NCBI GenBank assembly: GCA_030428695.1
Contig: JAUIEM010000191.1
Coordinates: forward strand, 1 to 18,327
DNA from: a bacterium
Lineage (GTDB): Bacteria; Planctomycetota; J058; JAJDCP01
DNA length: 18,327 bases
Reading direction: 5' to 3'
Shown here: positions 8,401 through 15,996 of the stretch, piece after piece
Position numbering within the stretch: the first letter of the stretch is position 1
How the letters are laid out: every line of letters starts with the position of its first letter
Notes under the pieces: model-generated
Seen by the model: only the letters and a program-made list of their open reading frames with translations
The model's database searches: none
Told to the model about the DNA's origin: nothing
Position numbers and translations under genes: made by a program

Positions 8401-9597
8401 CAACGCCTCGGCCTGGCCGAGATCGTCGCGGGCGAGGGCCGCCTCGGCGTACTCCCGGCGCGCCGCCAGCCGCCCGTCGCGCGCGGTCGGGTTCTCCGGC
8501 CACAGCCGCAGCGCCTGGTTGAAGCCCGCGATCGCCTCGGCGAAGTCCTGGTAGAGGCGGCGCTTCGCCTCGTCCGCGAGCTCGCCGCCGACCCGCCCCC
8601 GGCAGCCGTCGAGCAGCTCGGCGGCCCCCTCGGCGAGGGCGTGGCTCTGCCTGCAGCGCTGGAAGTGCAGGAGCTCGGCCTGGAAGCTCTTGACGTCCGG
8701 GTGCCGGTCTTCCGGCCGCGCGGCGAGGGCCCGCTCGACGGTCGGACGCAGCGCCGCGGGCACCGGGCCGAGCTCGGGCAGGTCGCCGTTGGAGGCGGAG
8801 ACCAGCACCTCGAAGAAGTTGCGCCCGGCGTGGGGGGCGCGCCCGGCGAAGATGCGGTAGAGCATGCCGCCGAGCAGGTAGATGTCGGTCGCCGGCCCGA
8901 TCTCGTCGCCCCGCCCCTCGGCGAGCTCGGGGGGCATGTAGGCGGGCGTGCCGCAGGGCGCGTCGATGCTGTCGGTGCCGCGCAGGTCGGCGAGCTCTTC
9001 CCCGAAGCAGGCCGACAGCCCCCAGTCCATCACGAGCACCTCGCCGAAGGCGCCGATCATCACGTTGGCCGGCTTGAGGTCGTTGTGGACTACGCCCCGG
9101 CTGTGGGCGAAGGCCGCGGCGTGACAGACCTGGATCAGGATCGCGATCGCGTCGTGGTCGGTGTCTCCGCGCTGGAGCAGCGTCTCCCAGCTCTCCCCGC
9201 CGACGAGCTTGAGGGCGAGGTAGGGCTCGCCCTGATCCGTGGTTCCCATGCGGTAGGCGGGCACGATGTTCGGGTGCTCGAGCCGGCCGGTGATCAACGC
9301 CTCGGCGATGAAGCCGCGCCGGTAGTGCGCGGCCTCGGAGCCTTCCCGGGCGAGGTCGCGGCGCAGCATCTTCAGCGCGACGTCACGCCCGAAGCTGGTC
9401 TGGGTGCCCCGGAAGACCTCCCCCATCCCTCCGGCGCCGATGCGCTCGCGGGGCACGCAGCGGTCCTCGCGCGCCTCGTCGGCGGTCGTCGCGGGCAGGG
9501 GCAGCGTGCGGTAGGTCAGGACCGTCGAGCGCTCGCCGGTCAGCGGATCCTCCCCGAGCACGCGCGTCCATCGTCGGCGCAGCTGTTCGCGGTCCAT
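5416..9597 (-). CDS. Transmembrane Ser/Thr protein kinase with C-terminal TPR array
   Basis: This 1393-aa protein has an N-terminal Hanks-type kinase domain (about 50-312): glycine loop GAGGMG (54-59), VALK Lys76, alpha-C Glu99, catalytic loop HNDLKPAN (171-178), metal-binding motif DWG (191-193), activation segment GTPAYMPPE (217-224) and DIYLLGG. The HRD arginine is Asn172, so this is a non-RD kinase; catalytic Asp173, Asn178 and Asp191 are kept and it should be active. Residues 343-400 look TPR-like. A single membrane helix lies at about 431-450, flanked by Arg/Lys on both sides. Residues 451-1393 are Ala/Leu/Glu-rich helical repeats with many TPR-like pairs, probably extracytoplasmic and sensory if the kinase is cytoplasmic. 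ATG at 9597 has GAGGGA about 7 nt upstream. The channel gene follows after 1 nt, making the channel a prime candidate partner or substrate. Confidence 0.92.
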   Translation of the reverse strand: MDREQLRRRWTRVLGEDPLTGERSTVLTYRTLPLPATTADEAREDRCVPRERIGAGGMGEVFRGTQTSFGRDVALKMLRRDLAREGSEAAHYRRGFIAEALITGRLEHPNIVPAYRMGTTDQGEPYLALKLVGGESWETLLQRGDTDHDAIAILIQVCHAAAFAHSRGVVHNDLKPANVMIGAFGEVLVMDWGLSACFGEELADLRGTDSIDAPCGTPAYMPPELAEGRGDEIGPATDIYLLGGMLYRIFAGRAPHAGRNFFEVLVSASNGDLPELGPVPAALRPTVERALAARPEDRHPDVKSFQAELLHFQRCRQSHALAEGAAELLDGCRGRVGGELADEAKRRLYQDFAEAIAGFNQALRLWPENPTARDGRLAARREYAEAALARDDLGQAEALLGDAGEDDDLRSRVRARRAALAAEKSSRKRLQWLLGSVLCVLFLLLAAGIVRERRHNAALSRKSAESHQRAVVARDLLLGVVRAAREQVADELILGPEQQVAQTILTLARGEWASLRSANWSGREAELDGIELGLAEASLQQLLGVAGDSVQAALQEAVLWLEKLGAARPEERRPRVLLAAAHGLLATQARNAAYNSTAIESYGRQAELLRGLLAQEDDPHLRAQLAICLARFAHQTELNGAPHEALVPFRASLETFEGLPVGTRTDAVRHDELDARVLALLARWKAGVGATRAEAVALHEAVAALAAEAPSARGRWLLANVLIARGRIEGALQRWEEAEAHLQEALELAESFPASTRSPLAHGVLASALGELAEVLVARGRYAEARALCARNLAQLAPRAEGSAIFPLHAAMSEVTAAKAARELGHTRTAAYGLSRAVGSFDELAADRPTDTWVQLRCAMTERELAWTWVTADSLAAARAPLASSRARCEAVLAAHPGHRHARRDLVETLRLQAVVALHGGRLDEAEGCLVEARAVVATMLADAVDPDTRYEAAAIEVRYGEWLTRSGRWDDAIAVLEEAVAALAPLGFPSAIESRSWALTQLATALRGAGRGAEAGAILEEAYALEAGMAERAPAGRNLRRVLLTASLLGSLHVGEGDFSAAVEANQRTVAWARALFERYPEEPRSPWLLSRSLCDLARPLVYTDPQGSRALFAEALPLARRVAEMHGRHDHLRDVLLTYGQLREALGEYEEAARLFAELLDLDAMLYAAEPREDHRARLVDSLLRVGMYRTFVGDLDGALASYEEVERLTPEDPVPLLRRADILRVRGDFAGAVGLHRQAWERVPEDRALGFELALAQELAGHREEARATLEAVLAVDPAGGIAPYCAFVLAAWGTPEALAAWEDYDAWPGPLVRAALTAPEQRPALTVALAAVPAEMRDKRRCEWLGFLALYDECRGRDAQDAYRACVETGLQVAPEQRFARDRLRQLGD

Positions 9598-9650
9598 GTC
9601 GCGTTCCCTCGCGGACCAGGCCGGAAGCGGCGACGGTCTCTCGCGCGGAC

Positions 9651-9680
9651 ACTGTACCGCCGGCCCCGCGGCCCCTGCAA
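9651..9680 (-). promoter_or_regulatory. Candidate sigma-70-type promoter for the kinase-channel operon
   Basis: Read on the minus strand, TTGCAG (9680-9675), an 18-nt spacer and TACAGT (9656-9651) resemble -35 and -10 boxes. They lie about 54 nt upstream of the kinase ATG. The match is partial (three of six and four of six), so this is a candidate only. Confidence 0.4.
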
Positions 9681-9727
9681 GCCGGCCTCCCCGGAGGGAG
9701 CCGCGCAGGGGATCAGCGCCGGGACGG

Positions 9728-9744
9728 TCGATCCCGAGGATCGA
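9728..9744. promoter_or_regulatory. 17-bp inverted repeat in divergent intergenic region (possible operator)
   Basis: TCGATCC, a 3-nt centre (CGA) and GGATCGA form a perfect 7-bp inverted repeat. It lies between the two divergent promoter candidates, about 48 bp upstream of the minus-strand -35 and 95 bp upstream of the plus-strand -35. The placement suits an operator, but short palindromes are common in GC-rich DNA and no regulator gene is adjacent. Confidence 0.3.
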
Positions 9745-9839
9745 ACCCCGCGGTCGCGGCCCCGGTCAGGTTCCACGTGCCGCGCGGGCGGCCCCGGCAG
9801 CGATTCCGGAGAGCCCGTTCGGCGAGCGATGGCGCGGCT

Positions 9840-9868
9840 TTGTGGTCGCCGGCCAAAAAAGGTAAAAT
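9840..9868 (+). promoter_or_regulatory. Candidate sigma-70-type promoter for the unknown-gene/rmlAB operon
   Basis: TTGTGG at 9840-9845, a 17-nt spacer and TAAAAT at 9863-9868 give a good -10 (five of six) with a partial -35. The box lies in an A-rich island (CCAAAAAAGGTAAAAT) that stands out in this GC-rich window. It is about 60 nt upstream of the ATG at 9929. Confidence 0.5.
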
Positions 9869-9915
9869 CCTTCCACGACGCGTAGAAATCCGGTAAACCG
9901 ACAGCCCGCAAAGCC

Positions 9916-9923
9916 AGGAAAGG
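9916..9923 (+). promoter_or_regulatory. Ribosome binding site that decides the start at 9929
   Basis: AGGAAAGG ends 5 nt before ATG at 9929. The alternative in-frame GTG at 9923 would overlap this site, so the ATG is preferred. Confidence 0.6.
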
Positions 9924-9928
9924 TGCTC

Positions 9929-11011
9929 ATGTACAACTTCCCCGTGGTCCGACTGGCGAACATCCTGACGGACTTCAAGCACAAGTTGAGCCTGATCGAG
10001 CCGTGCCACGGCATGAACCACGTGCGCCTCTTCCGCGACTTTGTGCAGAACACCGAGCGCGACGACATCCTCTGCCACTTCACGCGCGCCTTCCACGACA
10101 ACCCCAACGTCGATGTGATGGCGTGGTACAAGAAGATCGGGTCCGGTGGGAAGTTCATCGATCTGCCCGAGCCGATCTTCGACCGGCTCTCGCACCAGTA
10201 CATGCTGATCTTCTACGCCTCGCAGCCCGACCGGGTCGATCTGCGCAACTTCTCCGCGATCCACTTCCGCGGTGCGCACCTCGAAGAGAAGCTCTGGCGG
10301 CTGAAGAAGCTGACCGTCTTCCCCTTCGTCTACGGCATGCAGCACGCCTGCGACAGGATCTGCGAGGCCCTGCCCGAGAGCGGGAACGCGCCGCTGATGC
10401 AGCTGTTCTACGACAGCCTGCCCAGCGTGGACAAGTTCCTGGTCAAGTGGGCGCGCGAGGAAGAGCTCGCCGAGCAGGGCGAGGGAGAGAACGACGAAGA
10501 GCCCGCGGCCGCCAACGACCTGCTCGACCTGGTCAGCGCGGTCAGCAAGGGCGAGGATCCCTCGTCCCAGGAGCTCGAGGCGCCGCTGCAGGAGACCGCC
10601 CCGGCGCCCTCCAACGAGCCGCCCCTGCGTGAGGAGGCGCCGCTCAGCGAGCCCGACGAGCCCGCGCCGACCTACACCCGCGCGGCGACCGAGACGCTGC
10701 CGGCGGCCCCGAGCGCGCCACCTCGCGACCAGACCCTGCGGGCGCCGGCCGCGAGCCAGCCGCTGCCGCGCAGCTTCGCCCGCCAGGCGGCGCCGGTGAA
10801 GGAACAGCTGGCCGCGCTCTGGCAGGTGATCGGCGACGGCCACTTCGACGCCAAGACACGGCACGACCTGCGCGTCGATCTCGAGATCCTCGCGCTCGAG
10901 CTCGCCCGGGGCAAGACCCGGGCTGACCGGGCCCAGGGCATCCTCGACGACATCGGCAGGGCCTTCGTGCCCGACCCGCTGCGCGCGCTGATGGGCCTCG
11001 TGCAGGGCTGA
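9929..11011 (+). CDS. Unrecognised two-domain protein with acidic/proline-rich linker
   Basis: I do not recognise this 360-aa protein. Residues 1-178 form a compact domain rich in aromatic residues and His (MYNFPVVRLANILTDFKHKL, then motifs around HFTRAFHDN, AWYKKIGSGGKFIDLPEP and FPFVYGMQHACDRIC). Residues 179-285 are low-complexity and rich in Glu, Pro and Ala, as in a flexible linker. Residues 286-360 form a charged helical C-terminal domain (QLAALWQVIGDGHFDAKTRH onward). There is no signal peptide or membrane segment, so it is probably cytoplasmic. Four Cys lie in the N-domain (26, 49, 141, 145), without a clear zinc pattern. It is first in a plus-strand run ending in rmlA-like and rmlB-like genes, which hints at a surface-sugar or envelope link, though nothing in the protein shows an enzyme fold I can name. 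Codon use matches its neighbours. Confidence 0.8.
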   Translation: MYNFPVVRLANILTDFKHKLSLIEPCHGMNHVRLFRDFVQNTERDDILCHFTRAFHDNPNVDVMAWYKKIGSGGKFIDLPEPIFDRLSHQYMLIFYASQPDRVDLRNFSAIHFRGAHLEEKLWRLKKLTVFPFVYGMQHACDRICEALPESGNAPLMQLFYDSLPSVDKFLVKWAREEELAEQGEGENDEEPAAANDLLDLVSAVSKGEDPSSQELEAPLQETAPAPSNEPPLREEAPLSEPDEPAPTYTRAATETLPAAPSAPPRDQTLRAPAASQPLPRSFARQAAPVKEQLAALWQVIGDGHFDAKTRHDLRVDLEILALELARGKTRADRAQGILDDIGRAFVPDPLRALMGLVQG

Positions 11012-11063
11012 GCGCGGCAGGAACGAAACACACAAGACTCACGATTCGACAGGGGGGAGCAAC

Positions 11064-11807
11064 GTGGACCTGGACGCGCTGAAGCTGACAGGAGTCTCGA
11101 CGGACGAGGTGATCGCGCGGGTATCGAACGCGTATCTCAAGAACGATCCCGGGGGCGCCCAGGGCGCCGCGCTCGACAAGTTCGTGTGGGAGCACAGCAA
11201 GGGCTCCTACGAGAGCATGCGCGCGCTGCAGGAGGAGCTGATCCCCGAGGGCAGTCCGCCGGCGGAGGAGAAGCGGCGCTTCGAGCTCGCCGAGTGGGCC
11301 TGCAGCCTGAAGCACCAGTACACCTACCGGCTGATCAGCTCGAGCTGGTACAGCGCGAGCGTCCCGGCGACGGACATCGGCGACCTGGTCGTGCCGCAGA
11401 AGGGCTGGGGCGATCGCTGGGGTCGGGTGGTCTCCGCCGGTCTGCCGCCGACGGTCAAGTACATCGGCGAGCTCCTCTACAAGGACATCGACAGCGCGGC
11501 CTCGCGGCCGGACAGCGACCGGGCCTTCCACGTCGTCAACGACCTCGAGCTGCGCATCGGGGCGCTCGCCTCGGACATCCGCAAGTTCGGGAAGGAGAAC
11601 CCGCTCGTCGCCGTCAAGCTCAAGCGCGGTCCGACCCTGTTCGAGTCCGACTACACCGCGATCTTCCTGTGGAAGCACGCCGCAAAGCTGATCGACGACG
11701 TCACGCTCTATCTCGGCTTCCCGCGTCCGTTCGTGGTCAAAAAGAAGAAGGGGGTCTTCCCGATGAATCTCGACCCGGACGACCAGTGGCTCGGCGAGGT
11801 CCTGTAG
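11064..11807 (+). CDS. Unrecognised 247-aa protein, cotranscribed with rmlAB
   Basis: I do not recognise this protein. It appears soluble and mixed alpha/beta or helical, with no signal peptide or transmembrane segment. Notable stretches are KHQYTYRLISSSWYSASVPA (about 91-110), PQKGWGDRWGRVVSAGLPPT (about 112-131), a helical middle (NDLELRIGALASDIRKFGKE) and a Lys-rich C-terminal patch (PFVVKKKKGVFPMNL). GTG at 11064 is taken as start, with the strong purine tract GGGGGGAG at 11052-11059 about 4 nt upstream. It lies 52 nt after the preceding unknown gene and ends 1 nt before the rmlA-like start, so translation of the nucleotidyltransferase is probably coupled to it. That coupling suggests a stoichiometric or pathway link with dTDP-sugar synthesis, but this is context inference only. 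Confidence 0.8.
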   Translation: MDLDALKLTGVSTDEVIARVSNAYLKNDPGGAQGAALDKFVWEHSKGSYESMRALQEELIPEGSPPAEEKRRFELAEWACSLKHQYTYRLISSSWYSASVPATDIGDLVVPQKGWGDRWGRVVSAGLPPTVKYIGELLYKDIDSAASRPDSDRAFHVVNDLELRIGALASDIRKFGKENPLVAVKLKRGPTLFESDYTAIFLWKHAAKLIDDVTLYLGFPRPFVVKKKKGVFPMNLDPDDQWLGEVL

Positions 11808-11808
11808 C

Positions 11809-12570
11809 GTGTTGAAAGGCATCATCCTCGCGGGGGGCACGGGCTCGCGCCTGTTTCCCCTGACGAAGGTCACGAACAAGCACCTCCTGCCGGTCTACGA
11901 CCGGCCGATGATCTTCTACCCCCTCGAGGCGCTGGTCGAGGCGGGCATCGAGGACATCATGATCGTGACGGGCGGCCAGGCCGCGGGCGAGTTCCTGCGC
12001 CTGCTCGGCAACGGACAGGAGTTCGGCCTCAAGCACGTCAACTACGCCTACCAGCAGGGCGCGGGCGGGATCGCCGCGGCGCTCGGCCTGTGCCGGTTCT
12101 TCGCGGGGGACGACCCGGTCTGCGTGATCCTCGGCGACAACATCTTCCAGGACTCCCTGCGCGGGCACGTCGACGCCTTCAAGGCCGACCCGACCGGCGC
12201 GCGGGTGCTGCTGAAGGAAGTCGGACGGCCCGAGCGCTTCGGCGTCGCCGAGATGCAGGGCGAGCGCATCGTCCGCATCTGGGAGAAACCGCAGAAACCG
12301 CCCTCCAACCGGGCGGTCACCGGGATCTACATGTACGACGCCCAGGTCTGGAAGATCATCGAGCAGCTCGAGCCCTCACGGCGCGGCGAGCTCGAGATCT
12401 CCGACGTCAACAACGCGTACATCGACCGCGGCCAGCTCAAGTATTCCGTATTGAATGGCTGGTGGACCGACGCGGGAACCATCGAGTCGCTGCACCGGGC
12501 GAACTGCCTGGTCGCACGCGACAAGGGCGCCGAGGCCGACCTGAGCCTGGCAGGGGACGCCGGCTCCTGA
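11809..12570 (+). CDS. rmlA: Glucose-1-phosphate thymidylyltransferase (RmlA-like, short form)
   Basis: This 253-aa sugar-nucleotidyltransferase is expected to join dTTP and glucose 1-phosphate into dTDP-glucose plus pyrophosphate, in the cytoplasm. Signature LAGGTGSRLFPLT lies at residues 7-19, followed by NKHLLPVYDRPM (23-34), QQGAGGIAAAL (82-92), metal-binding LGDNIF with Asp110, EKP with Glu159, AVTGIYMYD (169-177), EISDVNNAY and GWWTDAGT (218-224). It is some 35-40 residues shorter than the common enterobacterial enzymes, lacking their C-terminal extension, as in other short RmlA-type enzymes; the allosteric site may therefore differ. The start is GTG at 11809, 1 nt after the previous stop, with GGCGAGG about 9 nt upstream; an adjacent TTG at 11812 is possible. 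An rmlB-like gene follows after 28 nt, which supports the function. Related nucleotide specificities cannot be excluded. Confidence 0.88.
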   Translation: MLKGIILAGGTGSRLFPLTKVTNKHLLPVYDRPMIFYPLEALVEAGIEDIMIVTGGQAAGEFLRLLGNGQEFGLKHVNYAYQQGAGGIAAALGLCRFFAGDDPVCVILGDNIFQDSLRGHVDAFKADPTGARVLLKEVGRPERFGVAEMQGERIVRIWEKPQKPPSNRAVTGIYMYDAQVWKIIEQLEPSRRGELEISDVNNAYIDRGQLKYSVLNGWWTDAGTIESLHRANCLVARDKGAEADLSLAGDAGS

Positions 12571-12598
12571 GGCCCGTCCCGCTTCCTCTGGAGATGCT

Positions 12599-13633
<1,035 letters not shown>

Positions 13634-13925
13634 GGACGGGCCACGACCGACCTCGGCGTGGATGGTATGGCGGATCGGTGAGAGCCTCTGCCTCAGGCCG
13701 ATCTTGGCGGCGGCGTGCATCAAGTGGCGTCGATCTACGGCAGCTTCTGCTTGTAGGGGGGGTCTAACCTCCCGCGGGCGGGGGTAGACCCCGCCCCTCC
13801 ATTGGAATGCGCAATGTCCTACCGGAGGCCTTCACCGGGCTGCAGTGGAACTCACGCTCAGCGGGCGGGCTCAACCCCCTACGGAACTTGCGAGCAGTCC
13901 GCGGACAAACCGACGGTCGAGGGCC
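13634..13925. other. Convergent intergenic gap
   Basis: This 292-nt gap separates the ends of rmlB (plus) and the GspE/PilB-like gene (minus). Apart from the hairpin at 13759-13792 I see no gene, RNA or repeat in it. Short open frames here lack a ribosome binding site and family resemblance. Confidence 0.6.
13759..13792. terminator. Hairpin between convergent genes, possible bidirectional terminator
   Basis: GGGGTCTA (13759-13766) and TAGACCCC (13785-13792) form a perfect 8-bp stem around an 18-nt GC-rich loop, which can itself pair further (CCCGC with GCGGG). No U-tract follows on either strand, so it is not a classical intrinsic terminator. Its place between two converging genes favours a termination or transcript-end role. 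Confidence 0.5.
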
Positions 13926-15920
13926 TCAGCCCTCCCCGCTGATGCGCAGGGCCTCGCGCACCTCGCCGAGCGGGATCAAGCCCTCGCGCAGCGCGCGCAG
14001 GGCGCTGGAGCGCAGCCCGCGGAAGCGGCGCACGGCGCAGAAGAAGCGGTGGGGGGTCTCGAACAGCGCCGGGTCGAGGGCGGCGAGGTGCACGATCTCG
14101 AACAGCGCGCGGTGGCCGAGGTAGCCGCTGTTGTCGCAGGCCCAGCAGCCGATGCCGACCCGGGGGATGGTCCCGATCAGCTCGACGGTGCGGATGCCGA
14201 TCCCCTCGAGCTCGGCTTCCTTCGGCTCGAAGTCTGCGCTGCAGCCGCTGCAGTTGCGCCGCACCCGGCACTGGGTGATCACGGTCGCGGACACCTCGCG
14301 CAACAGCTCCGGCGGGGCGCCGAGCTGCCACAGCCAGGCGAGCCCGTGCGCCGCGCTCGGGGCCTCGACCGAGAGGAAGGCCTGGCCGCCGCCGAGCACG
14401 GTCTTGATCGCGAGGTCCATGCCGCCGCGGTCAACGAGCGGATCGATGAACAGCACGTCGGGGCGGATCTCCGCGATCGCCTGGCTGAAGCGGGAGACGT
14501 CGTCGCACTCGAGCTGGGTCACCCCCGGCACGATCTGCCGCACGGCCCGCTCGAGGCTGACGACCTTCTTGCCGCTGTTGGCGAGGGCCCGCAGGTAGGC
14601 GTGGTGGGTGGTGGTCGCGCCGCCCCGGTGGGGGGCGAGGGAGACGATCAGGCCGTGGTCGAGGGCGCGCAACAGCTCGCCGGTCTCATCCTCGAAGAAG
14701 CCGAGATCCTCGAGCCGCGCCGGGCCGCTCTGGTCGGACAGGAACTCGACGACGGCGCTCTCGCCGACCACCGTCGGCAGGGTGATCACCTTGAAGCGGA
14801 TGCGGTCGGAGGCGACGTGGTCGACGAAGTGCCCGCGCTGGGGCTGGGCGCTGCGCGTGTCCATGCCGGACAGCACCTTCAGGCGGTCGACCAGGGCGCG
14901 TCCGAGGTCGCGCCCCGGCGTCATCACGACGTTGCCGACCCCGTCGTTGTAGAGCCGCACCGAGAAGCCGTCGGCCGACGGGTCGAAGCCGATGGTGTCC
15001 GCCCCTTCCTCGACCGCCTGCAGCAGGATCAGCGACAGGGTGCGCACCTCGGGCGGGCTCTCGCTCCAGAAGTGGTCCGGGTCGGCGCCGGTGTCGAGGG
15101 CGTCGAGCTCTTCGTCGTCGAAGCCGCCCTCCGCGCGCAGCTCGGGGGCGTAGCAGCTCTCCAGCGCCATGAAGATCGCGTCGTCATCCGCCAGGCGGGC
15201 CCGCACCGTCAGCCCGAGCTGGTGGGAGAGCTGGTCGAGCGCGGTGAAGTTCAGCGGGTCCGAGCTGGCGACGTGCAGGGTCTCGCTGTCGGCGTCGTAG
15301 CGCAGGGGCACGACCGAGTACACCTCGGCGAGGCTGTAGGGGAGGGCGCGCACCGCCTCGGGGTCCGGCTCGTGGTCGTCGAGCTCGCAGCGCTCCGGCG
15401 CGTCCTCCGCCAGCTCGCTGAGGATCTTCTCCTTCTGCTCGCTCAGCAGCCGCCGGGTCAGGATGCTGCCGATCTTCTCGCCGCTCTCCTTGCGCTCCTC
15501 GACCGCGAGCGCGATCTGGTCGGCGCTGATCACCGCGTGCAGGGGGCGGGCGGTGTAGCCGTCGGCGACCTTGACCAGCAGCAGGCTCTTCGACAGACCG
15601 CCGCTCTGGACGATCGCGTCGGTCAGCGCCTCCTGGCCGCGCCGCCAGCGTTTGAGCGCGCGGCGGTGGTCGGCCTCGCTGAGCAGGCCGGTCTCCTTGA
15701 GGCTCTTGGCGACCTCGAGGGGCCCCTTGTCCTTCTCGAGCTGGTGGGCGCGGCTGAAGGCGGCGTTCGCGCCGCAGTTGCTGCACACCGCCTCGAGGAC
15801 GTTGTCCCCGAGCCGCAGCTCGACCGTGCGCCCGCAGGCGAGGCAGGGCAGCTCGACGCGGCCGAGGCCGACCTCGGCCCAGCCGAAGAAGGCGGACAGG
15901 GACTGCAGGGTGGTCGTCAT
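13926..15920 (-). CDS. GspE/PilB-family protein with degenerate ATPase motifs (probable pseudo-ATPase)
   Basis: This 664-aa protein follows the plan of type II secretion/type IV pilus assembly ATPases. An N-terminal CxxC-x16-CxxC cluster (26-49) is followed by a MshEN/GspE-N-like region (about 130-262, e.g. EPDPEAVRALPYSLAEVYSV) and the ATPase-like half. The latter keeps LKVLSGMDTRSAQPQRGHF, FKVITLPTVVGES and a late tetracysteine cluster (C557, C560, C592, C595). The catalytic motifs are lost: the Walker A position reads APHRGGATTT (429-438), with Ala435 in place of the essential Lys; the Asp box reads SLERAVR (455-461); Walker B reads FIDPLVD (491-497) without Glu; the His box is gone. The frame is intact, so it appears maintained but non-catalytic. 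ATG at 15920 has GAGGAGGAG upstream. It follows a DsbD gene by 76 nt. It may be a regulatory or structural partner of an active ATPase. Confidence 0.85.
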   Translation of the reverse strand: MTTTLQSLSAFFGWAEVGLGRVELPCLACGRTVELRLGDNVLEAVCSNCGANAAFSRAHQLEKDKGPLEVAKSLKETGLLSEADHRRALKRWRRGQEALTDAIVQSGGLSKSLLLVKVADGYTARPLHAVISADQIALAVEERKESGEKIGSILTRRLLSEQKEKILSELAEDAPERCELDDHEPDPEAVRALPYSLAEVYSVVPLRYDADSETLHVASSDPLNFTALDQLSHQLGLTVRARLADDDAIFMALESCYAPELRAEGGFDDEELDALDTGADPDHFWSESPPEVRTLSLILLQAVEEGADTIGFDPSADGFSVRLYNDGVGNVVMTPGRDLGRALVDRLKVLSGMDTRSAQPQRGHFVDHVASDRIRFKVITLPTVVGESAVVEFLSDQSGPARLEDLGFFEDETGELLRALDHGLIVSLAPHRGGATTTHHAYLRALANSGKKVVSLERAVRQIVPGVTQLECDDVSRFSQAIAEIRPDVLFIDPLVDRGGMDLAIKTVLGGGQAFLSVEAPSAAHGLAWLWQLGAPPELLREVSATVITQCRVRRNCSGCSADFEPKEAELEGIGIRTVELIGTIPRVGIGCWACDNSGYLGHRALFEIVHLAALDPALFETPHRFFCAVRRFRGLRSSALRALREGLIPLGEVREALRISGEG

Positions 15921-15996
15921 CGCTCACTCCTCCTCACCCCGTGCGTCGAGGCGTCGGTGTGCGGCCGCGCGGCCGTCCGTGGGGCGCTGGACGTCT

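Noticed and set aside
7375..9885. Plus-strand open frame of over 800 codons opposite the kinase
   Set aside because: It is antisense to clear kinase motifs and TPR repeats, has low-complexity composition and no convincing start.
13807..14124. Possible small plus-strand gene after rmlB
   Set aside because: No ribosome binding site and Arg/Ser-rich composition; it overlaps the 3' end of the GspE/PilB-like gene in antisense.
15962..15975. 14-bp palindrome CGGCCGCGCGGCCG between dsbD and the GspE/PilB-like gene
   Set aside because: Pure GC palindromes of this size arise easily in this sequence, and there is no U-tract; not enough to call a terminator or operator.
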